Assembly: GCA_903903205.1 (NCBI GenBank) | Contig: CAIUXU010000035.1 | Coordinates: 1 to 19,115 of the forward strand | Source: an uncultured Syntrophobacterales bacterium | GTDB lineage: Bacteria; Desulfobacterota; Syntrophia; Syntrophales; UBA5619 | Length of the DNA: 19,115 nt | Direction: 5' to 3' | Shown here: positions 7,866 to 15,890 of the stretch, piece after piece | Layout: every line of letters starts with the position of its first letter | Position numbering within the stretch: the stretch's first letter is position 1 | Program-made: the position numbers and the translations under genes | Notes under the pieces: model-generated | What the model saw: the letters and a program-made list of their open reading frames with translations, nothing else | Databases searched by the model: none | What the model was told of the DNA's origin: nothing

Positions 7866-8145
7866 AATACAATAGTGAACCGCTCGTTACTAAGCCATGA
7901 ACGGAGTAAGTTGGAAAGTGCATACAGCCTCCCATAGTTTCGATATTATCCACATCCCCTTCTATACCTATATGTATTGATGCCTGCTGTCCGTCTTTCG
8001 CGATGGGCAAGCAGGCTTCCCTCAGCAAAGATCCCCATATTATCAATTAGCGAACCGTAAAAGCGGGCAATGTCCCCGGAAGAGAGAACTGTAGAATGTT
8101 TGTGTCATCGACAATATCTGATATCAGCATGAAAAGGAGAACAAA

Positions 8146-9168
8146 ATGAGGAACAAATGGCTCTCGGTTATGGTCATCGCATCTCTATCCTGGATCGGTT
8201 TTTCTTTTTCCGTTTCTTGTGCATCAGCGGCCACACCGATCAAACTGAATTATTCGGTCTTCTTTCCCGCCCCCCATGTCCACAGCGTATTGGCCGTCGA
8301 ATGGGGAAAAGAGCTGGAAAAGAGAACCAATGGGCAGGTCAAGGTTGATGTTTTGCCGGGTGGAACCCTGACACCGGCGGACAAATGTTATGACGGTGTG
8401 GAACAGGGAATTTCCGACCTGGGGATGTCGGTCTTTGCATATACAAGAGGGAAATTCCCCTTGACGGAGGCCATGGACTTGCCTTTGGGGATAAAGAGCG
8501 GCGCGGTGGCAACCCGATTGATCAACGATTATTACAAGAAATTCAAACCGAAGGAGTTGGATGGTGTGAAGGTGATGTTTCTTCATGCCCACGGCCCCGG
8601 CCTGCTCCACAGCAAAACCCCGGTCAACCGGATAGAGGATATCAAGGGAATGAAGATCCGCTGCACCGGGCTGACGACAAAAATTGTCTCCGCCCTCGGG
8701 GGAACCCCGGTGGCGATGCCCATGGGGGAGACCTATGATGCGTTGAGCAGGGGCGTCGTCGATGCCTCCATGGCGCCGATGGAATCATTGAATACCTGGA
8801 AATGGGGGGATGTGGTCAAATATACGACGGAAGATTTCGGCGCCTCTTATTCCACGGGGATGTTCGTTGTCATGAACAAGGCGAAGTGGAACTCTCTGCC
8901 CCCGGATATCCAGAAGATCATCGAGAAGTTAAATGAGGAATGGATCGTCAAGTCGGGAAAAGCGTGGGATGATATTGATAAAGCGGGCCGAGAAACCACC
9001 CTCAAGCAGGGAAACAGGGTTATCCCCCTGTCGAAGGATGAGAATGAACGGTGGGCAAAGAAGGTTCTTCCGCTGGTGGACGATTATGTGAACAACATGA
9101 AAGCCAAAGGGTTGCCCGGGGATCAGGTCCTGAAGTTCTGTATGGAGCGACTGAAAAAACTGCAATAA
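8146..9168 (+). CDS. dctP: TRAP transporter substrate-binding protein, DctP family
   Basis: The protein has 340 residues and is the periplasmic receptor of a TRAP carboxylate importer. The Sec signal peptide covers about residues 1-28 (hydrophobic VMVIASLSWIGFSF, probable cut near CASAA/TP). A Cys at 25 lacks a good lipobox. The mature part shows DctP hallmarks: an LPGGTL motif, GISDLGMSV, the IEDIKGMKIR block whose Arg172 corresponds to the carboxylate-binding Arg of the family, and the PMGETYDALSRGVVDA block. AGGAG lies 6 bases before the ATG. It opens a three-gene operon with dctQ and dctM. The ligand is likely a monocarboxylate or dicarboxylate, but the sequence alone does not say which. 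Confidence 0.93.
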   Translation: MRNKWLSVMVIASLSWIGFSFSVSCASAATPIKLNYSVFFPAPHVHSVLAVEWGKELEKRTNGQVKVDVLPGGTLTPADKCYDGVEQGISDLGMSVFAYTRGKFPLTEAMDLPLGIKSGAVATRLINDYYKKFKPKELDGVKVMFLHAHGPGLLHSKTPVNRIEDIKGMKIRCTGLTTKIVSALGGTPVAMPMGETYDALSRGVVDASMAPMESLNTWKWGDVVKYTTEDFGASYSTGMFVVMNKAKWNSLPPDIQKIIEKLNEEWIVKSGKAWDDIDKAGRETTLKQGNRVIPLSKDENERWAKKVLPLVDDYVNNMKAKGLPGDQVLKFCMERLKKLQ

Positions 9169-9214
9169 GCGATCAGGAGAGTGGGCAGGGAAAGAGGCGC
9201 ATAAGGAGTTTCCC

Positions 9215-9700
9215 ATGAATGTATTCCTGAAAGCAGTTGGACAGATCAGCAGATTTCTGAACGTCATCGCCGGGGTCAGTCTGATTTTCCTCATGTTTCT
9301 GACGATCATCGATGTGATTTTAAGGAGTTTTGGTAAACCCATTGTCGGCACGTATGAGCTGGTGGCCCTGTCGGGTGCGGTTGCAATTGGGTTGTCGATA
9401 CCGGGAACCTCGTTTCTAAGGGGCCATATCTATGTCGATTTTCTCATCGCACAGTTCTCGAAAAAAGTGAGAAATCTCTTCAACATTACCACCCGCTGCC
9501 TGGTCTTTTTCCTCTTTATCCTCGCCGGGTGGAACCTGCTGAAATTCGGATGGGGTCTGCAGAAATCGGGGGAGGTTTCCCTCACGCTCCAGATGCCGTT
9601 TTATCCCGTTGCCTACGGGGTCGGGATCTGCTGTTTTGTCCAGTCTCTGGTCATGGTCTGCGATCTCATCAAGATTCACGGAGGGACGTTCGATGAGTGA
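9215..9700 (+). CDS. dctQ: TRAP transporter small permease, DctQ family
   Basis: This 161-residue protein has four predicted membrane helices (about residues 15-35, 48-66, 90-108 and 128-150). It carries the family signature of an Arg-Ser-Phe-Gly-Lys-Pro turn followed by GTYELV after helix 1, and GHIYVDFL in the loop after helix 2. It is the small membrane partner that docks to DctM. AAGGAG stands 7 bases before the ATG. The gap from dctP is 46 bases and has no hairpin, unlike in the two minus-strand transport operons. The 3' end overlaps the start of dctM by 8 bases, so the two are probably translationally coupled. Confidence 0.93.
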   Translation: MNVFLKAVGQISRFLNVIAGVSLIFLMFLTIIDVILRSFGKPIVGTYELVALSGAVAIGLSIPGTSFLRGHIYVDFLIAQFSKKVRNLFNITTRCLVFFLFILAGWNLLKFGWGLQKSGEVSLTLQMPFYPVAYGVGICCFVQSLVMVCDLIKIHGGTFDE

Positions 9701-10994
9701 GGTAACGGTTGGACTTCTGGGCCTGGCGTCGCTCCTGCTCTTCTTCCTGACCGGGATCGAACTCGGTTTCGCCATGGCGCTGGTCGGTGTTATCGGATTT
9801 GCGATTATTATCTCCCCACAGGCCGCCATGAACCTGCTGGCCAAGGATATCTTCGACGTTTTTGCCTCCTATGGCTTTACGGTAATCCCGCTTTTTATCC
9901 TGATGGGCCAGATCGCCTTTAACGCGGGCATTGCCAAGAGATTGTACAACGCCTCGTATAAATTCATCGGCCATATTCCCGGTGGAATGGCGATGGCGAC
10001 GGTGGTGGGGGCCACGGCATTCAAGGCGATCTGCGGATCGTCGCCTGCCACGGCCGCCACTTTTGCCAGCATCGCGGTCCCCGAGATGGACCGATATCAC
10101 TACGACAAGAGACTCTCCACGGGAATCGTGGCATCGGTCGGAACGTTGGGTATTCTGATGCCCCCGAGTGTAACCTTGGTTGTCTTCGGAATCATCACCG
10201 GACAGTCGATCGGCAAATTGTTTCTGGCCGGACTCATTCCCGGGCTGATTATTGCTTCTTTTTTTATTTTGACCATCTACGGCTGGTGCAGGATTAACCC
10301 TAGCCTGGGTCCGAAGGGAGAACGATCGACCTGGCGAGAGAGGATCGCCTCCCTGCCGGAAATCGGATTCGTCGTGCTGATTTTCCTGATGATGATCGTG
10401 GGGTTGATGAAAGGGCTCTTTACCCCGACCGAAGCGGGGAGCGTGGGAACCGGGCTGGTTCTGCTCTTGTCCATCGCCAGAAGGGACCTCGATTTCAAAG
10501 GATTTGTCAAGTCGGTCGCCGAATCTCTGAAAACGGCCTGCATGGTATTGATGCTGATCGCCGGGTCCACCATCCTGGGCCATTTCCTGGCTGTGACAAA
10601 AATTCCAATGATTACAGCAGATTGGGTTGCAGGACTTGCCCTCAATAAATACGTCATCATGGTGATTATCAGCCTGATCTACCAGACCGGAGGGTCGTTC
10701 ATCGATGATCTGGCCTTTATGATCCTTGCCACGCCGATTTTCTATCCGGTGATCCTGAAACTCGGGTTCGATCCCATCTGGTTCGGCATCATCATTGCGA
10801 TCACCGTGATGATCGGGGTTGTCATTCCTCCCGTGGCGATGAATGTATTTGTCGTGAAGAACATCACCAAAGTACCGTTCAACGTCATCTATAAAGGGGT
10901 CTATCCCTTCTTGATCAGTCTTGTGGTATGCGCCGCGCTGCTGTTCGTTTTCCCCCAGCTCGCCACATACCTGCCGAATCTTTTGATGAAGTAG
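9693..10994 (+). CDS. dctM: TRAP transporter large permease, DctM family
   Basis: This 433-residue membrane protein has the normal DctM length, with about twelve helices forming the Na+-coupled transport domain. Motifs include PLFILMGQIAFNAGI, GATAFKAICGSSPATAATFASIAVPEM (about 103-130), GTLGILMPPSV, a second-half FTPTEAGSVG, and IPPVAMNVFVVKNI near the end. These correspond to the two inverted hairpin regions of the fold. The ATG at 9693 has GGAGG 8 bases upstream and overlaps dctQ. A longer frame opening at 9609 is an out-of-frame reading of dctQ and is not used. It is the last gene of its operon. The downstream 226 bases carry one hairpin but no gene. Confidence 0.94.
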   Translation: MSEVTVGLLGLASLLLFFLTGIELGFAMALVGVIGFAIIISPQAAMNLLAKDIFDVFASYGFTVIPLFILMGQIAFNAGIAKRLYNASYKFIGHIPGGMAMATVVGATAFKAICGSSPATAATFASIAVPEMDRYHYDKRLSTGIVASVGTLGILMPPSVTLVVFGIITGQSIGKLFLAGLIPGLIIASFFILTIYGWCRINPSLGPKGERSTWRERIASLPEIGFVVLIFLMMIVGLMKGLFTPTEAGSVGTGLVLLLSIARRDLDFKGFVKSVAESLKTACMVLMLIAGSTILGHFLAVTKIPMITADWVAGLALNKYVIMVIISLIYQTGGSFIDDLAFMILATPIFYPVILKLGFDPIWFGIIIAITVMIGVVIPPVAMNVFVVKNITKVPFNVIYKGVYPFLISLVVCAALLFVFPQLATYLPNLLMK

Positions 10995-11152
10995 ATGCCG
11001 ATCGCTACTTCGGTTTACGCGATTTTGCCGGGCGCAACAAAACGGTTATTCCCGTTGTGATCGGGCACAAATTTGCCTGTGTCGCCGTCCTTGACAGCGA
11101 GCCCGCCGATCAGAATCCGGGCTGCGCAGTTCCCCCAAACAATAAATATTGA

Positions 11153-11177
11153 CCTCGCTGGGTCAAAAACCCCGAGG
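11153..11177 (-). terminator. Stem-loop terminator after the antiporter gene
   Basis: CCTCG (11153-11157) pairs with CGAGG (11173-11177), and GGGT (11160-11163) with ACCC (11169-11172), with a two-base bulge and loop CAAAA. Read on the minus strand it lies 43 bases after the antiporter stop and is followed by TCAATATTTATTG, a T-rich stretch. It could also stop dctM transcription from the other side, though the plus strand has no T run after it. Confidence 0.45.
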
Positions 11178-11220
11178 CTGATATGTTCCCATATATCGAA
11201 CCGGAAGCGACTCCGTCTCC

Positions 11221-12459
11221 CTACTCCTCCAGCAGCAGTCCCAACTTGCGCGCCAGCCATTTGGTGGTGGTTGCCTGGATCAGGATGGTCATCAGAATGG
11301 CGATGAAGGTGACCGAGGCGATCAACCGGGCCTCGGGCGCCCCCATGCCCATGAGCAGGCCCGCCAGGGCGCCAGGAATGACGCCCGTCTCACGCGTCCA
11401 GCACATGAAGAGTATCTCCTTGAGGCTCCACTTCGCGCGACGATCGGGCAATGCGCACAGGAATACCGTCACGGGGCGTGCCACAAGCATGAACACCGCC
11501 ACCACCACCACCCCCCCGAGCAGGTAGCGGTTCATCAGGTCGAAGTCCACCTGGGCCCCGAGGAGCAGGAAGATGAACATGCGCATAACGAAGGCCGTCG
11601 TCAACACGAAATCTTCCATCTTCTCCTGATCTCGATCCTTCATGCGAAATCCAAAGGCGTCCTTGTTGCCCATCACAATGCCGAACACGAACACCGCCAT
11701 GAAACCGCTGGCCGCCAATTTATCCGCCCCCAGATAGGCGCCGATCACGGCCATCAGTGTGACGACCGGGGCATATTCCTGAAGGAAACCAAATTTTACA
11801 TGGGCGATCAACAGTGCGGAGAGCCAGCCCAGTGCGCCGCCGACCAGGAATCCCAGGATCGCCTGCCGGGCGAGATCCGCCAGGGCCGCCCCCATGGAAA
11901 ACTCCTCCTTGCCCATCGCGATGCCGAGAACCGCAAAGGTGAGAATTGCGCCGATGGCATCGTTAAACGCCGATTCCGACATCACCGTCTGTGCCACCCG
12001 GTCCTTGATGCGGACCTGCTTGAACACCGGGACGAGGGTGGCCGGATCGGTAGAGGCGATGGTCGACGCAAGCAGCAGCGCGACGATCGGTGGGATCGAA
12101 AACACGTAGTACGCTGCCACGGCGGTGATGACGGCAGTGATCAGAACCCCTACGGTCGACAGGACCGTGATCGTGATGAACACCTCCTTCAAAATCTTCA
12201 GTCGCAGGGACGCCCCACCGTCGAACAGGATGTAACAGGAACCGAAGATGAGGATGATCTGATTGACCGCCGACTCCGCCTTGATGTTGACCAGGCCGGT
12301 AACGCCCGGACCGATCAGAATGCCCACCAGCAGAAATACGGCGACGTCCGGGACTTTGATTTTCTGGGCCAGAAATCCGCTCAGGGTGCCGATCGCGAGG
12401 ATGAGGCCGAAGGTCATGAGAATGTGTTTTGCCAACTCGATTGCTGCTGAAGATTCCAT
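11221..12459 (-). CDS. CPA1-type cation/proton antiporter (NhaP-like)
   Basis: This integral membrane protein of 412 residues has about twelve helices. It would exchange Na+ or K+ for protons. Seen motifs are LFDGGASL (78-85), ASTDPATLVPVF with Asp138, and SESAFNDAIG, whose Asn166-Asp167 pair is the form typical of electroneutral CPA1 exchangers rather than the Asp-Asp of electrogenic NhaA types. A later TRETGVIPGALAGLLMG resembles the conserved Arg-Gly-Pro region of NhaP and CvrA proteins. It ends right after the last helix (KWLARKLGLLLEE) and lacks the cytosolic TrkA-C domains of the longer NhaP2/CvrA group. AGGGAG precedes the ATG by 5 bases. It is on the same strand as the second TRAP operon but separated by 243 bases with a hairpin. 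Ion choice is not certain. Confidence 0.87.
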   Translation of the reverse strand: MESSAAIELAKHILMTFGLILAIGTLSGFLAQKIKVPDVAVFLLVGILIGPGVTGLVNIKAESAVNQIILIFGSCYILFDGGASLRLKILKEVFITITVLSTVGVLITAVITAVAAYYVFSIPPIVALLLASTIASTDPATLVPVFKQVRIKDRVAQTVMSESAFNDAIGAILTFAVLGIAMGKEEFSMGAALADLARQAILGFLVGGALGWLSALLIAHVKFGFLQEYAPVVTLMAVIGAYLGADKLAASGFMAVFVFGIVMGNKDAFGFRMKDRDQEKMEDFVLTTAFVMRMFIFLLLGAQVDFDLMNRYLLGGVVVVAVFMLVARPVTVFLCALPDRRAKWSLKEILFMCWTRETGVIPGALAGLLMGMGAPEARLIASVTFIAILMTILIQATTTKWLARKLGLLLEE

Positions 12460-12484
12460 GGGTACTCCCTATATGGTTCATTTT

Positions 12485-12506
12485 CGGAGCGTACCGATTC
12501 GCTCCG
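12485..12506 (-). promoter_or_regulatory. Leader stem-loop before the antiporter gene
   Basis: CGGAGCG (12485-12491) and CGCTCCG (12500-12506) form a 7-bp perfect stem with an 8-base loop. It ends 25 bases before the antiporter start codon. It is close enough to affect translation, but nothing shows that it does. Confidence 0.3.
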
Positions 12507-12600
12507 GAACTCTGCTTGCCGCCCCCGCCCGGCGACGACCTGACCAACCCTCAGAACACCCCTCCCCCTGGAGAGAGAAAAATTCTTGTATGCTAAGTGA

Positions 12601-12637
12601 GGCAGAGGACAACCCCAGGGGCTGCCCTCTGCCTTTT
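12601..12637 (+). terminator. Intrinsic-terminator-like hairpin with T run on the plus strand
   Basis: GGCAGAGG (12601-12608) pairs with CCTCTGCC (12626-12633), and TTTT follows at 12634-12637. It has the form of a rightward terminator, yet all genes around it run leftward. On the minus strand the same stem follows the small-protein gene by about 70 bases, but the next T5 run is some 20 bases away. It may end the TRAP operon without a U tract, or stop an antisense transcript. Confidence 0.5.
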
Positions 12638-12702
12638 ATCTTCTCCATTTCCGCCCAACCCGCCGGGGCCGGTGCGTCGCAGAATGCTGTTACTTCAGTG
12701 GC

Positions 12703-12909
12703 CTAAGCGGCCTTGGAAGCAACATTGCCCCGGTGCTCTTTTGTCAGAATCGTCCCTTCGGCAAAGCAGAACACAATGCCGATCAGACAGAGAATGCTGC
12801 CGGCAAACGCACAGATAATCTGGACGAATACCGGCGGTTCAAAAACACTGATCAGACACAATACCGCAACGGCAACAACGATGGTCGCAACCCCACCCAG
12901 TTTTTCCAT
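12703..12909 (-). CDS. Small two-helix membrane protein, unknown
   Basis: This small protein has 68 residues. It has two hydrophobic helices, about residues 6-24 and 29-51, joined by a short EPPVF turn, and ends in a hydrophilic Lys/Arg-containing tail (TILTKEHRGNVASKAA). Both termini are probably cytoplasmic. GGAGG is 6 bases before the ATG at 12909 and only 3 before an adjacent ATG at 12912, so I prefer 12909. The strong ribosome site and clean membrane pattern argue for a real gene. It is the last gene of the second TRAP operon, 56 bases after another small membrane protein. I recognise no family. It could be an accessory of the TRAP permease, but no feature proves it. Confidence 0.68.
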   Translation of the reverse strand: MEKLGGVATIVVAVAVLCLISVFEPPVFVQIICAFAGSILCLIGIVFCFAEGTILTKEHRGNVASKAA

Positions 12910-12968
12910 CATATTCCTCCATTTTAACTACTCAGCGCTATCTAAAACATCTGTCATCCCCGAGCGCT

Positions 12969-13142
12969 TCAACCCTTGTCGTCCTTCGCTTCTCCGAAGT
13001 GGACGATGGCGTAAAGCATGAGACAGCCGATGGCAATCGCAAGTGCAAAAACGACAATATCCGGCACGGGCAGTTTCGTAATCAACGACCACAGAATGAA
13101 ATTACCGGCGACGGCGCCAACCACAACCCAAAAATGTCGCAT
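12969..13142 (-). CDS. Very small two-helix membrane protein, unknown
   Basis: This 57-residue protein starts MRHFWVVVGAVAG and ends GEAKDDKG. Two hydrophobic helices (about 4-22 and 29-48) are linked by TKLPVPD, and the tail is acidic and charged. A perfect GGAGG lies 6 bases before the ATG, the strongest ribosome site of the small genes here. The gene falls 99 bases after dctM, behind a GC-rich hairpin, and on the same strand. It is short enough to be missed by usual length cut-offs. I know no family for it. Together with its 68-residue neighbour it suggests a conserved pair of accessory membrane peptides, which is an inference from position only. Confidence 0.66.
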   Translation of the reverse strand: MRHFWVVVGAVAGNFILWSLITKLPVPDIVVFALAIAIGCLMLYAIVHFGEAKDDKG

Positions 13143-13202
13143 CTTTTTCCTCCTTTACCTTTACCTTCTCCATTTACACCGAACAGAATGATTCGGCACA
13201 CC

Positions 13203-13231
13203 CCGCGCCGGGATTTGAAATCCCGGCGCGG
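13203..13231 (-). promoter_or_regulatory. GC-rich stem-loop after dctM of the second TRAP operon
   Basis: CCGCGCCGGGAT (13203-13214) is the exact complement of ATCCCGGCGCGG (13220-13231), with the loop TTGAA. It begins 10 bases after the dctM stop on the transcript. There is no T run on either side, so partial termination or 3'-end protection of the dctPQM message is more likely than full termination. Confidence 0.55.
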
Positions 13232-13241
13232 AAGCCTTTGT

Positions 13242-15197
13242 CTAGCTCCCTTTGTACACCAAAGACGGCACCCACAGACCGATCGCCGGGAAGAGGTAAA
13301 GCAAGAGGATGGCCAGACACTGGATCGCCATGAACGGCAGCATCCCGATGAAGATCTGGTTCAGCGTCACGTGCGGCGGCGCCACCCCCTTCAGATAGAA
13401 AGCGGCCATTGCCACCGGCGGCGACAGAAACGCCGTCTGGAGGTTCAGGGCCACCAAGAGACCGAAGAAGAGCGGATTGATGCCGAAGTGCGCCAGAAGC
13501 GGGATGAAGATCGGCATGAAGATAACGATGATCTCGGTCCACTCCAGCGGCCAGCCCAAGAGGAAGATGATCACCTGCGCCAGCAGCATGAATTGCACCG
13601 GCGTCATGTCCATCGATTTTACCCAGGTATTGATGATCTCCTGGCCGCCCAGGAGCGCGAATGCCGCCGCGAAGATGCTCGACCCGATAAAGAGCCAGCA
13701 GACCATCGCCGAGGTCTTCGCGGTGAGGAAGACCGACTCCTTGACGACGGTGAAATTGAGCTGCTTGTAGGCAGCCGCCAGCACAAACCCCCCGAAGGAG
13801 CCCATTGCAGCCGCTTCGGTCGGTGTCGCAAGCCCCACGACGATCGTCCCGAGAACCCCCAGAATGATCAGGGCAAGCGGAAAGAACGATCCGAGAAGCA
13901 TCTTGAAGATCTCGAGACGGGCGAAGCTGAAGACCGCATAGAAAATGATTGTCCCCACGGCGATAATGCCGAACGTGATCCAGAACACCATCGGGGCGGG
14001 ATCGCGTCCGGGAGCGGCGGCGGGCGCCGCCGGAGCGGGAGCGGGAGCTGCCGCCACGGGCGGTTTCGGGGCTTCGGCCTCAACCGGGGCAGCAGGGGAG
14101 ACCTGCGCCGCCTGACCGAGTTCGGTCGGGGGCTCCTGCAAGCCGCTTTCGGCTCCCGCTTCCTGGAGACCGCCGGTGTCGGCAGACATTTCCATGGTCG
14201 ATTCCACTCCGCTGCCCATCTCCTGCAGGCCGGAGGTATCGATCAGTGTGGGCGCCGTTGTCCAGAGGTAAACCACCAGAACAATGAGCGTGGCCGAGAT
14301 CGCCGGAAGGATCGCGATAAACAGGTGGGTAAGCAGGGTCTTCATCGGGACGTCGGCGTTCCGCTTCCCCTTGATTGCCCCAATCAGACCGACCATGACG
14401 TTGTTCGATTTCTTCGAGATCACTTCCGCGAATCTGGGCAAATCGACGCGCTGGTCCTCCTCGGAGAGGGGCGGGGCGATGCTCGGCTTAAGCTTTGCGG
14501 AGATGATGATGTAGCCCAGATAGAGGCCGGTCAGCATGAGGCCGGGTAGAAACGCCCCGGCGTAGAGCTGGACGACCGAGACGCCCGCGGTCGCGCCGTA
14601 GAGAATCAAAAGAACCGACGGCGGAATCAGGATGCCGAGGGTTCCCCCGGCGGTCACAACCCCTGCCGAGAGGCGGATACTGTATCCGGCTTTCAGCATC
14701 GCCGGAAAAGCGAGCAGACCCATCAGGGTCACGCACGCCCCGATGATCCCGGTCGCGGTCGCAAAGATCGCGCAGGTGATGACCGTCGCGACGGCAAGCG
14801 ACCCGGGGATCCGGGAGGTTGCCAAGTGCAGGCTCTTGAAAAGCCTGCCGATCAGGTTGGCCCGTTCAACAAGGTACCCCATGAAGACGAAGAGGGGTAT
14901 CGAGATCAAAACGTCATTGTTCATGACGGCGTAGGCCCGTTGCGACACCAGGTCGAAGGTCTGCGCGATGGCCAGATGCGGATTCTGATTGTAATAGGCG
15001 AAAAAGGCGAACATCGTCCCCATCCCCATCAGCGTGAAAGCGGTGGGGAAACCCATCATGATCGCGATGACGATCATCGCCAGCATCAGGAGGCCCAGGT
15101 GGCCGTTGGTCCACAACGCGAACGGCGGCATCAGCAACAACACCCCGATCACCGTCATGGCCATAAAAGATATTCCGAACCAAGCTTCTTTTTTCAT
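13242..15197 (-). CDS. dctM: TRAP transporter large permease, DctM family, enlarged with an Ala/Pro-rich insert
   Basis: This 651-residue protein is about 200 residues longer than a usual DctM. The first half (1-235) has the standard helices and motifs (PLFVFMGYLVERANL, GIIGACVTLMGLLAFPAM, GTLGILIPPSVLL). The second half resumes near 435 (FFPLALIILGVLG, LATPTEAAAMG, LSPPVAMAAFYLKGV). Between them lie a charged loop (236-285), an extra helix at about 287-312, an extramembrane segment at 313-402, and another helix at 403-425. The 313-402 segment has three GLQE repeats (323-326, 343-346, 352-355) and then a Pro/Ala-rich run (about 368-398). ATGA overlap couples it to dctQ. I infer a Na+-coupled carboxylate importer. 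The insert could contact the binding protein or another partner; its side of the membrane is not certain. Confidence 0.92.
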   Translation of the reverse strand: MKKEAWFGISFMAMTVIGVLLLMPPFALWTNGHLGLLMLAMIVIAIMMGFPTAFTLMGMGTMFAFFAYYNQNPHLAIAQTFDLVSQRAYAVMNNDVLISIPLFVFMGYLVERANLIGRLFKSLHLATSRIPGSLAVATVITCAIFATATGIIGACVTLMGLLAFPAMLKAGYSIRLSAGVVTAGGTLGILIPPSVLLILYGATAGVSVVQLYAGAFLPGLMLTGLYLGYIIISAKLKPSIAPPLSEEDQRVDLPRFAEVISKKSNNVMVGLIGAIKGKRNADVPMKTLLTHLFIAILPAISATLIVLVVYLWTTAPTLIDTSGLQEMGSGVESTMEMSADTGGLQEAGAESGLQEPPTELGQAAQVSPAAPVEAEAPKPPVAAAPAPAPAAPAAAPGRDPAPMVFWITFGIIAVGTIIFYAVFSFARLEIFKMLLGSFFPLALIILGVLGTIVVGLATPTEAAAMGSFGGFVLAAAYKQLNFTVVKESVFLTAKTSAMVCWLFIGSSIFAAAFALLGGQEIINTWVKSMDMTPVQFMLLAQVIIFLLGWPLEWTEIIVIFMPIFIPLLAHFGINPLFFGLLVALNLQTAFLSPPVAMAAFYLKGVAPPHVTLNQIFIGMLPFMAIQCLAILLLYLFPAIGLWVPSLVYKGS

Positions 15198-15820
15198 TTA
15201 CCGCCCCCTTTTCCACGCGTCACGTACTGATCGAGCTTCGCGATATCCTCGTCGGTGACATGCACCGTTGCTTTCAGTTTCTCGATGTCCACCTCCTCCA
15301 CGTCATGGATGCGCGAGGGCCACTCACCGGCCTTGATGCACAGGATGCAGCGGTAGATCTCGACAAAGCCCTGCAGAAGGATGAACACCCCGGCGAGCGG
15401 GATGATCGTCTTGAACGGATAGACGGGTGGGCCGGAGGCGGTGATGCTCGAATGCTCGAACATCCGCCAGGAGTCACCGGCGTACGTGTAGCCGGCCCAG
15501 CAGAGGGCGGATACACCGGGAAGGAAAAAGACGATGTAGAGCGTCAGGTCGAGAGCGGCCTGAACCCGTGGTGAAAGAAAACTGTAGAGGACGTCGCCGC
15601 GAACCATGCCGTTCTTCGAGAGCGTATAGGCGCCCGACATCATGAAGAGCGTCCCGTACATCTGGAGCATGACGTCGAAGGCCCATTGATGCGGGGAGTC
15701 GAGGGCGTAACGCACGAACACCTCATAGGTGACCAGGAAGGTAAGCCCTACGATCAGCCAGGAGACGGTCTGGCCTGCGTACGTGCTGATCTTGTCAACG
15801 GTGAGCAGTATTTTCTGCAT
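15194..15820 (-). CDS. dctQ: TRAP transporter small permease, DctQ family, with hydrophilic C-terminal extension
   Basis: This 208-residue protein is longer than the usual 160-180. Four helices lie at about 17-38, 50-66, 90-112 and 136-158. The family pattern TYEVFVRYALDSPHQW after helix 1 and GMVRGDVLYSFLSPR after helix 2 is present. The last 40 residues (from about 168) are charged and end GKGGGK. They probably face the cytosol. AGGAT precedes the ATG by about 8 bases. The stop overlaps the dctM start as ATGA. It is separated from dctP by 225 bases that contain a palindromic repeat and a strong hairpin, yet orientation and content place it in the same transport system. Confidence 0.92.
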   Translation of the reverse strand: MQKILLTVDKISTYAGQTVSWLIVGLTFLVTYEVFVRYALDSPHQWAFDVMLQMYGTLFMMSGAYTLSKNGMVRGDVLYSFLSPRVQAALDLTLYIVFFLPGVSALCWAGYTYAGDSWRMFEHSSITASGPPVYPFKTIIPLAGVFILLQGFVEIYRCILCIKAGEWPSRIHDVEEVDIEKLKATVHVTDEDIAKLDQYVTRGKGGGK

Positions 15821-15842
15821 ATGTGATCCTATCCTGAAAAGG

Positions 15843-15876
15843 GGCCATCCGGGCGCGTCCTGGCGCCCGGATGGCC
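15843..15876 (-). terminator. Strong 14-bp hairpin between dctP and dctQ, probable attenuator
   Basis: GGCCATCCGGGCGC (15843-15856) is an exact complement of GCGCCCGGATGGCC (15863-15876), with a 6-base loop. On the minus strand it is followed by CCTTTTC and then by the dctQ start. The short T run suggests partial termination after the binding-protein gene, leaving less permease message. This matches the position of the smaller hairpin in the tct operon. Confidence 0.62.
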
Positions 15877-15890
15877 GATCGGTGATCCCG

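Larger units (their letters stand above)
7689..8145. other. Divergent intergenic region between tctC and dctP
   Basis: About 450 bases separate two divergently transcribed operons. They hold a likely tctC promoter next to tctC, a perfect 12-bp hairpin, and a 16-base palindrome. On the dctP side there is the 10-base palindrome CTGATATCAG at 8118-8127 and a good ribosome binding site (AGGAG, 6 bases before ATG 8146). The 91-codon frame at 7771-8046 on the minus strand looks non-coding. I see no clear promoter for the rightward operon. Confidence 0.6.

Noticed and set aside
7850..7881. Rightward promoter using TTGACA at 7850 and TACAAT downstream
   Set aside because: The spacing is only 12 bases, far from the 16-18 needed.
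7771..8046. 91-codon frame on the minus strand in the divergent control region
   Set aside because: No ribosome site, no recognisable family, and it would overlap the candidate tctC promoter and both palindromes.
9669..10583. 304-codon open frame on the minus strand
   Set aside because: It is antisense to the rightward dctM, with low-complexity polar composition and no motif.
11015..11260. 81-codon frame on the minus strand after dctM
   Set aside because: It overlaps the antiporter end in another frame, crosses the likely terminator hairpin, and shows no family features. A decayed gene fragment cannot be excluded.
12999..14549. 516-codon open frame on the plus strand
   Set aside because: It lies antisense to the dctM gene, is rich in Arg, His, Asp and Gly as expected from the complement of a GC-rich membrane gene, and shows no family motif.
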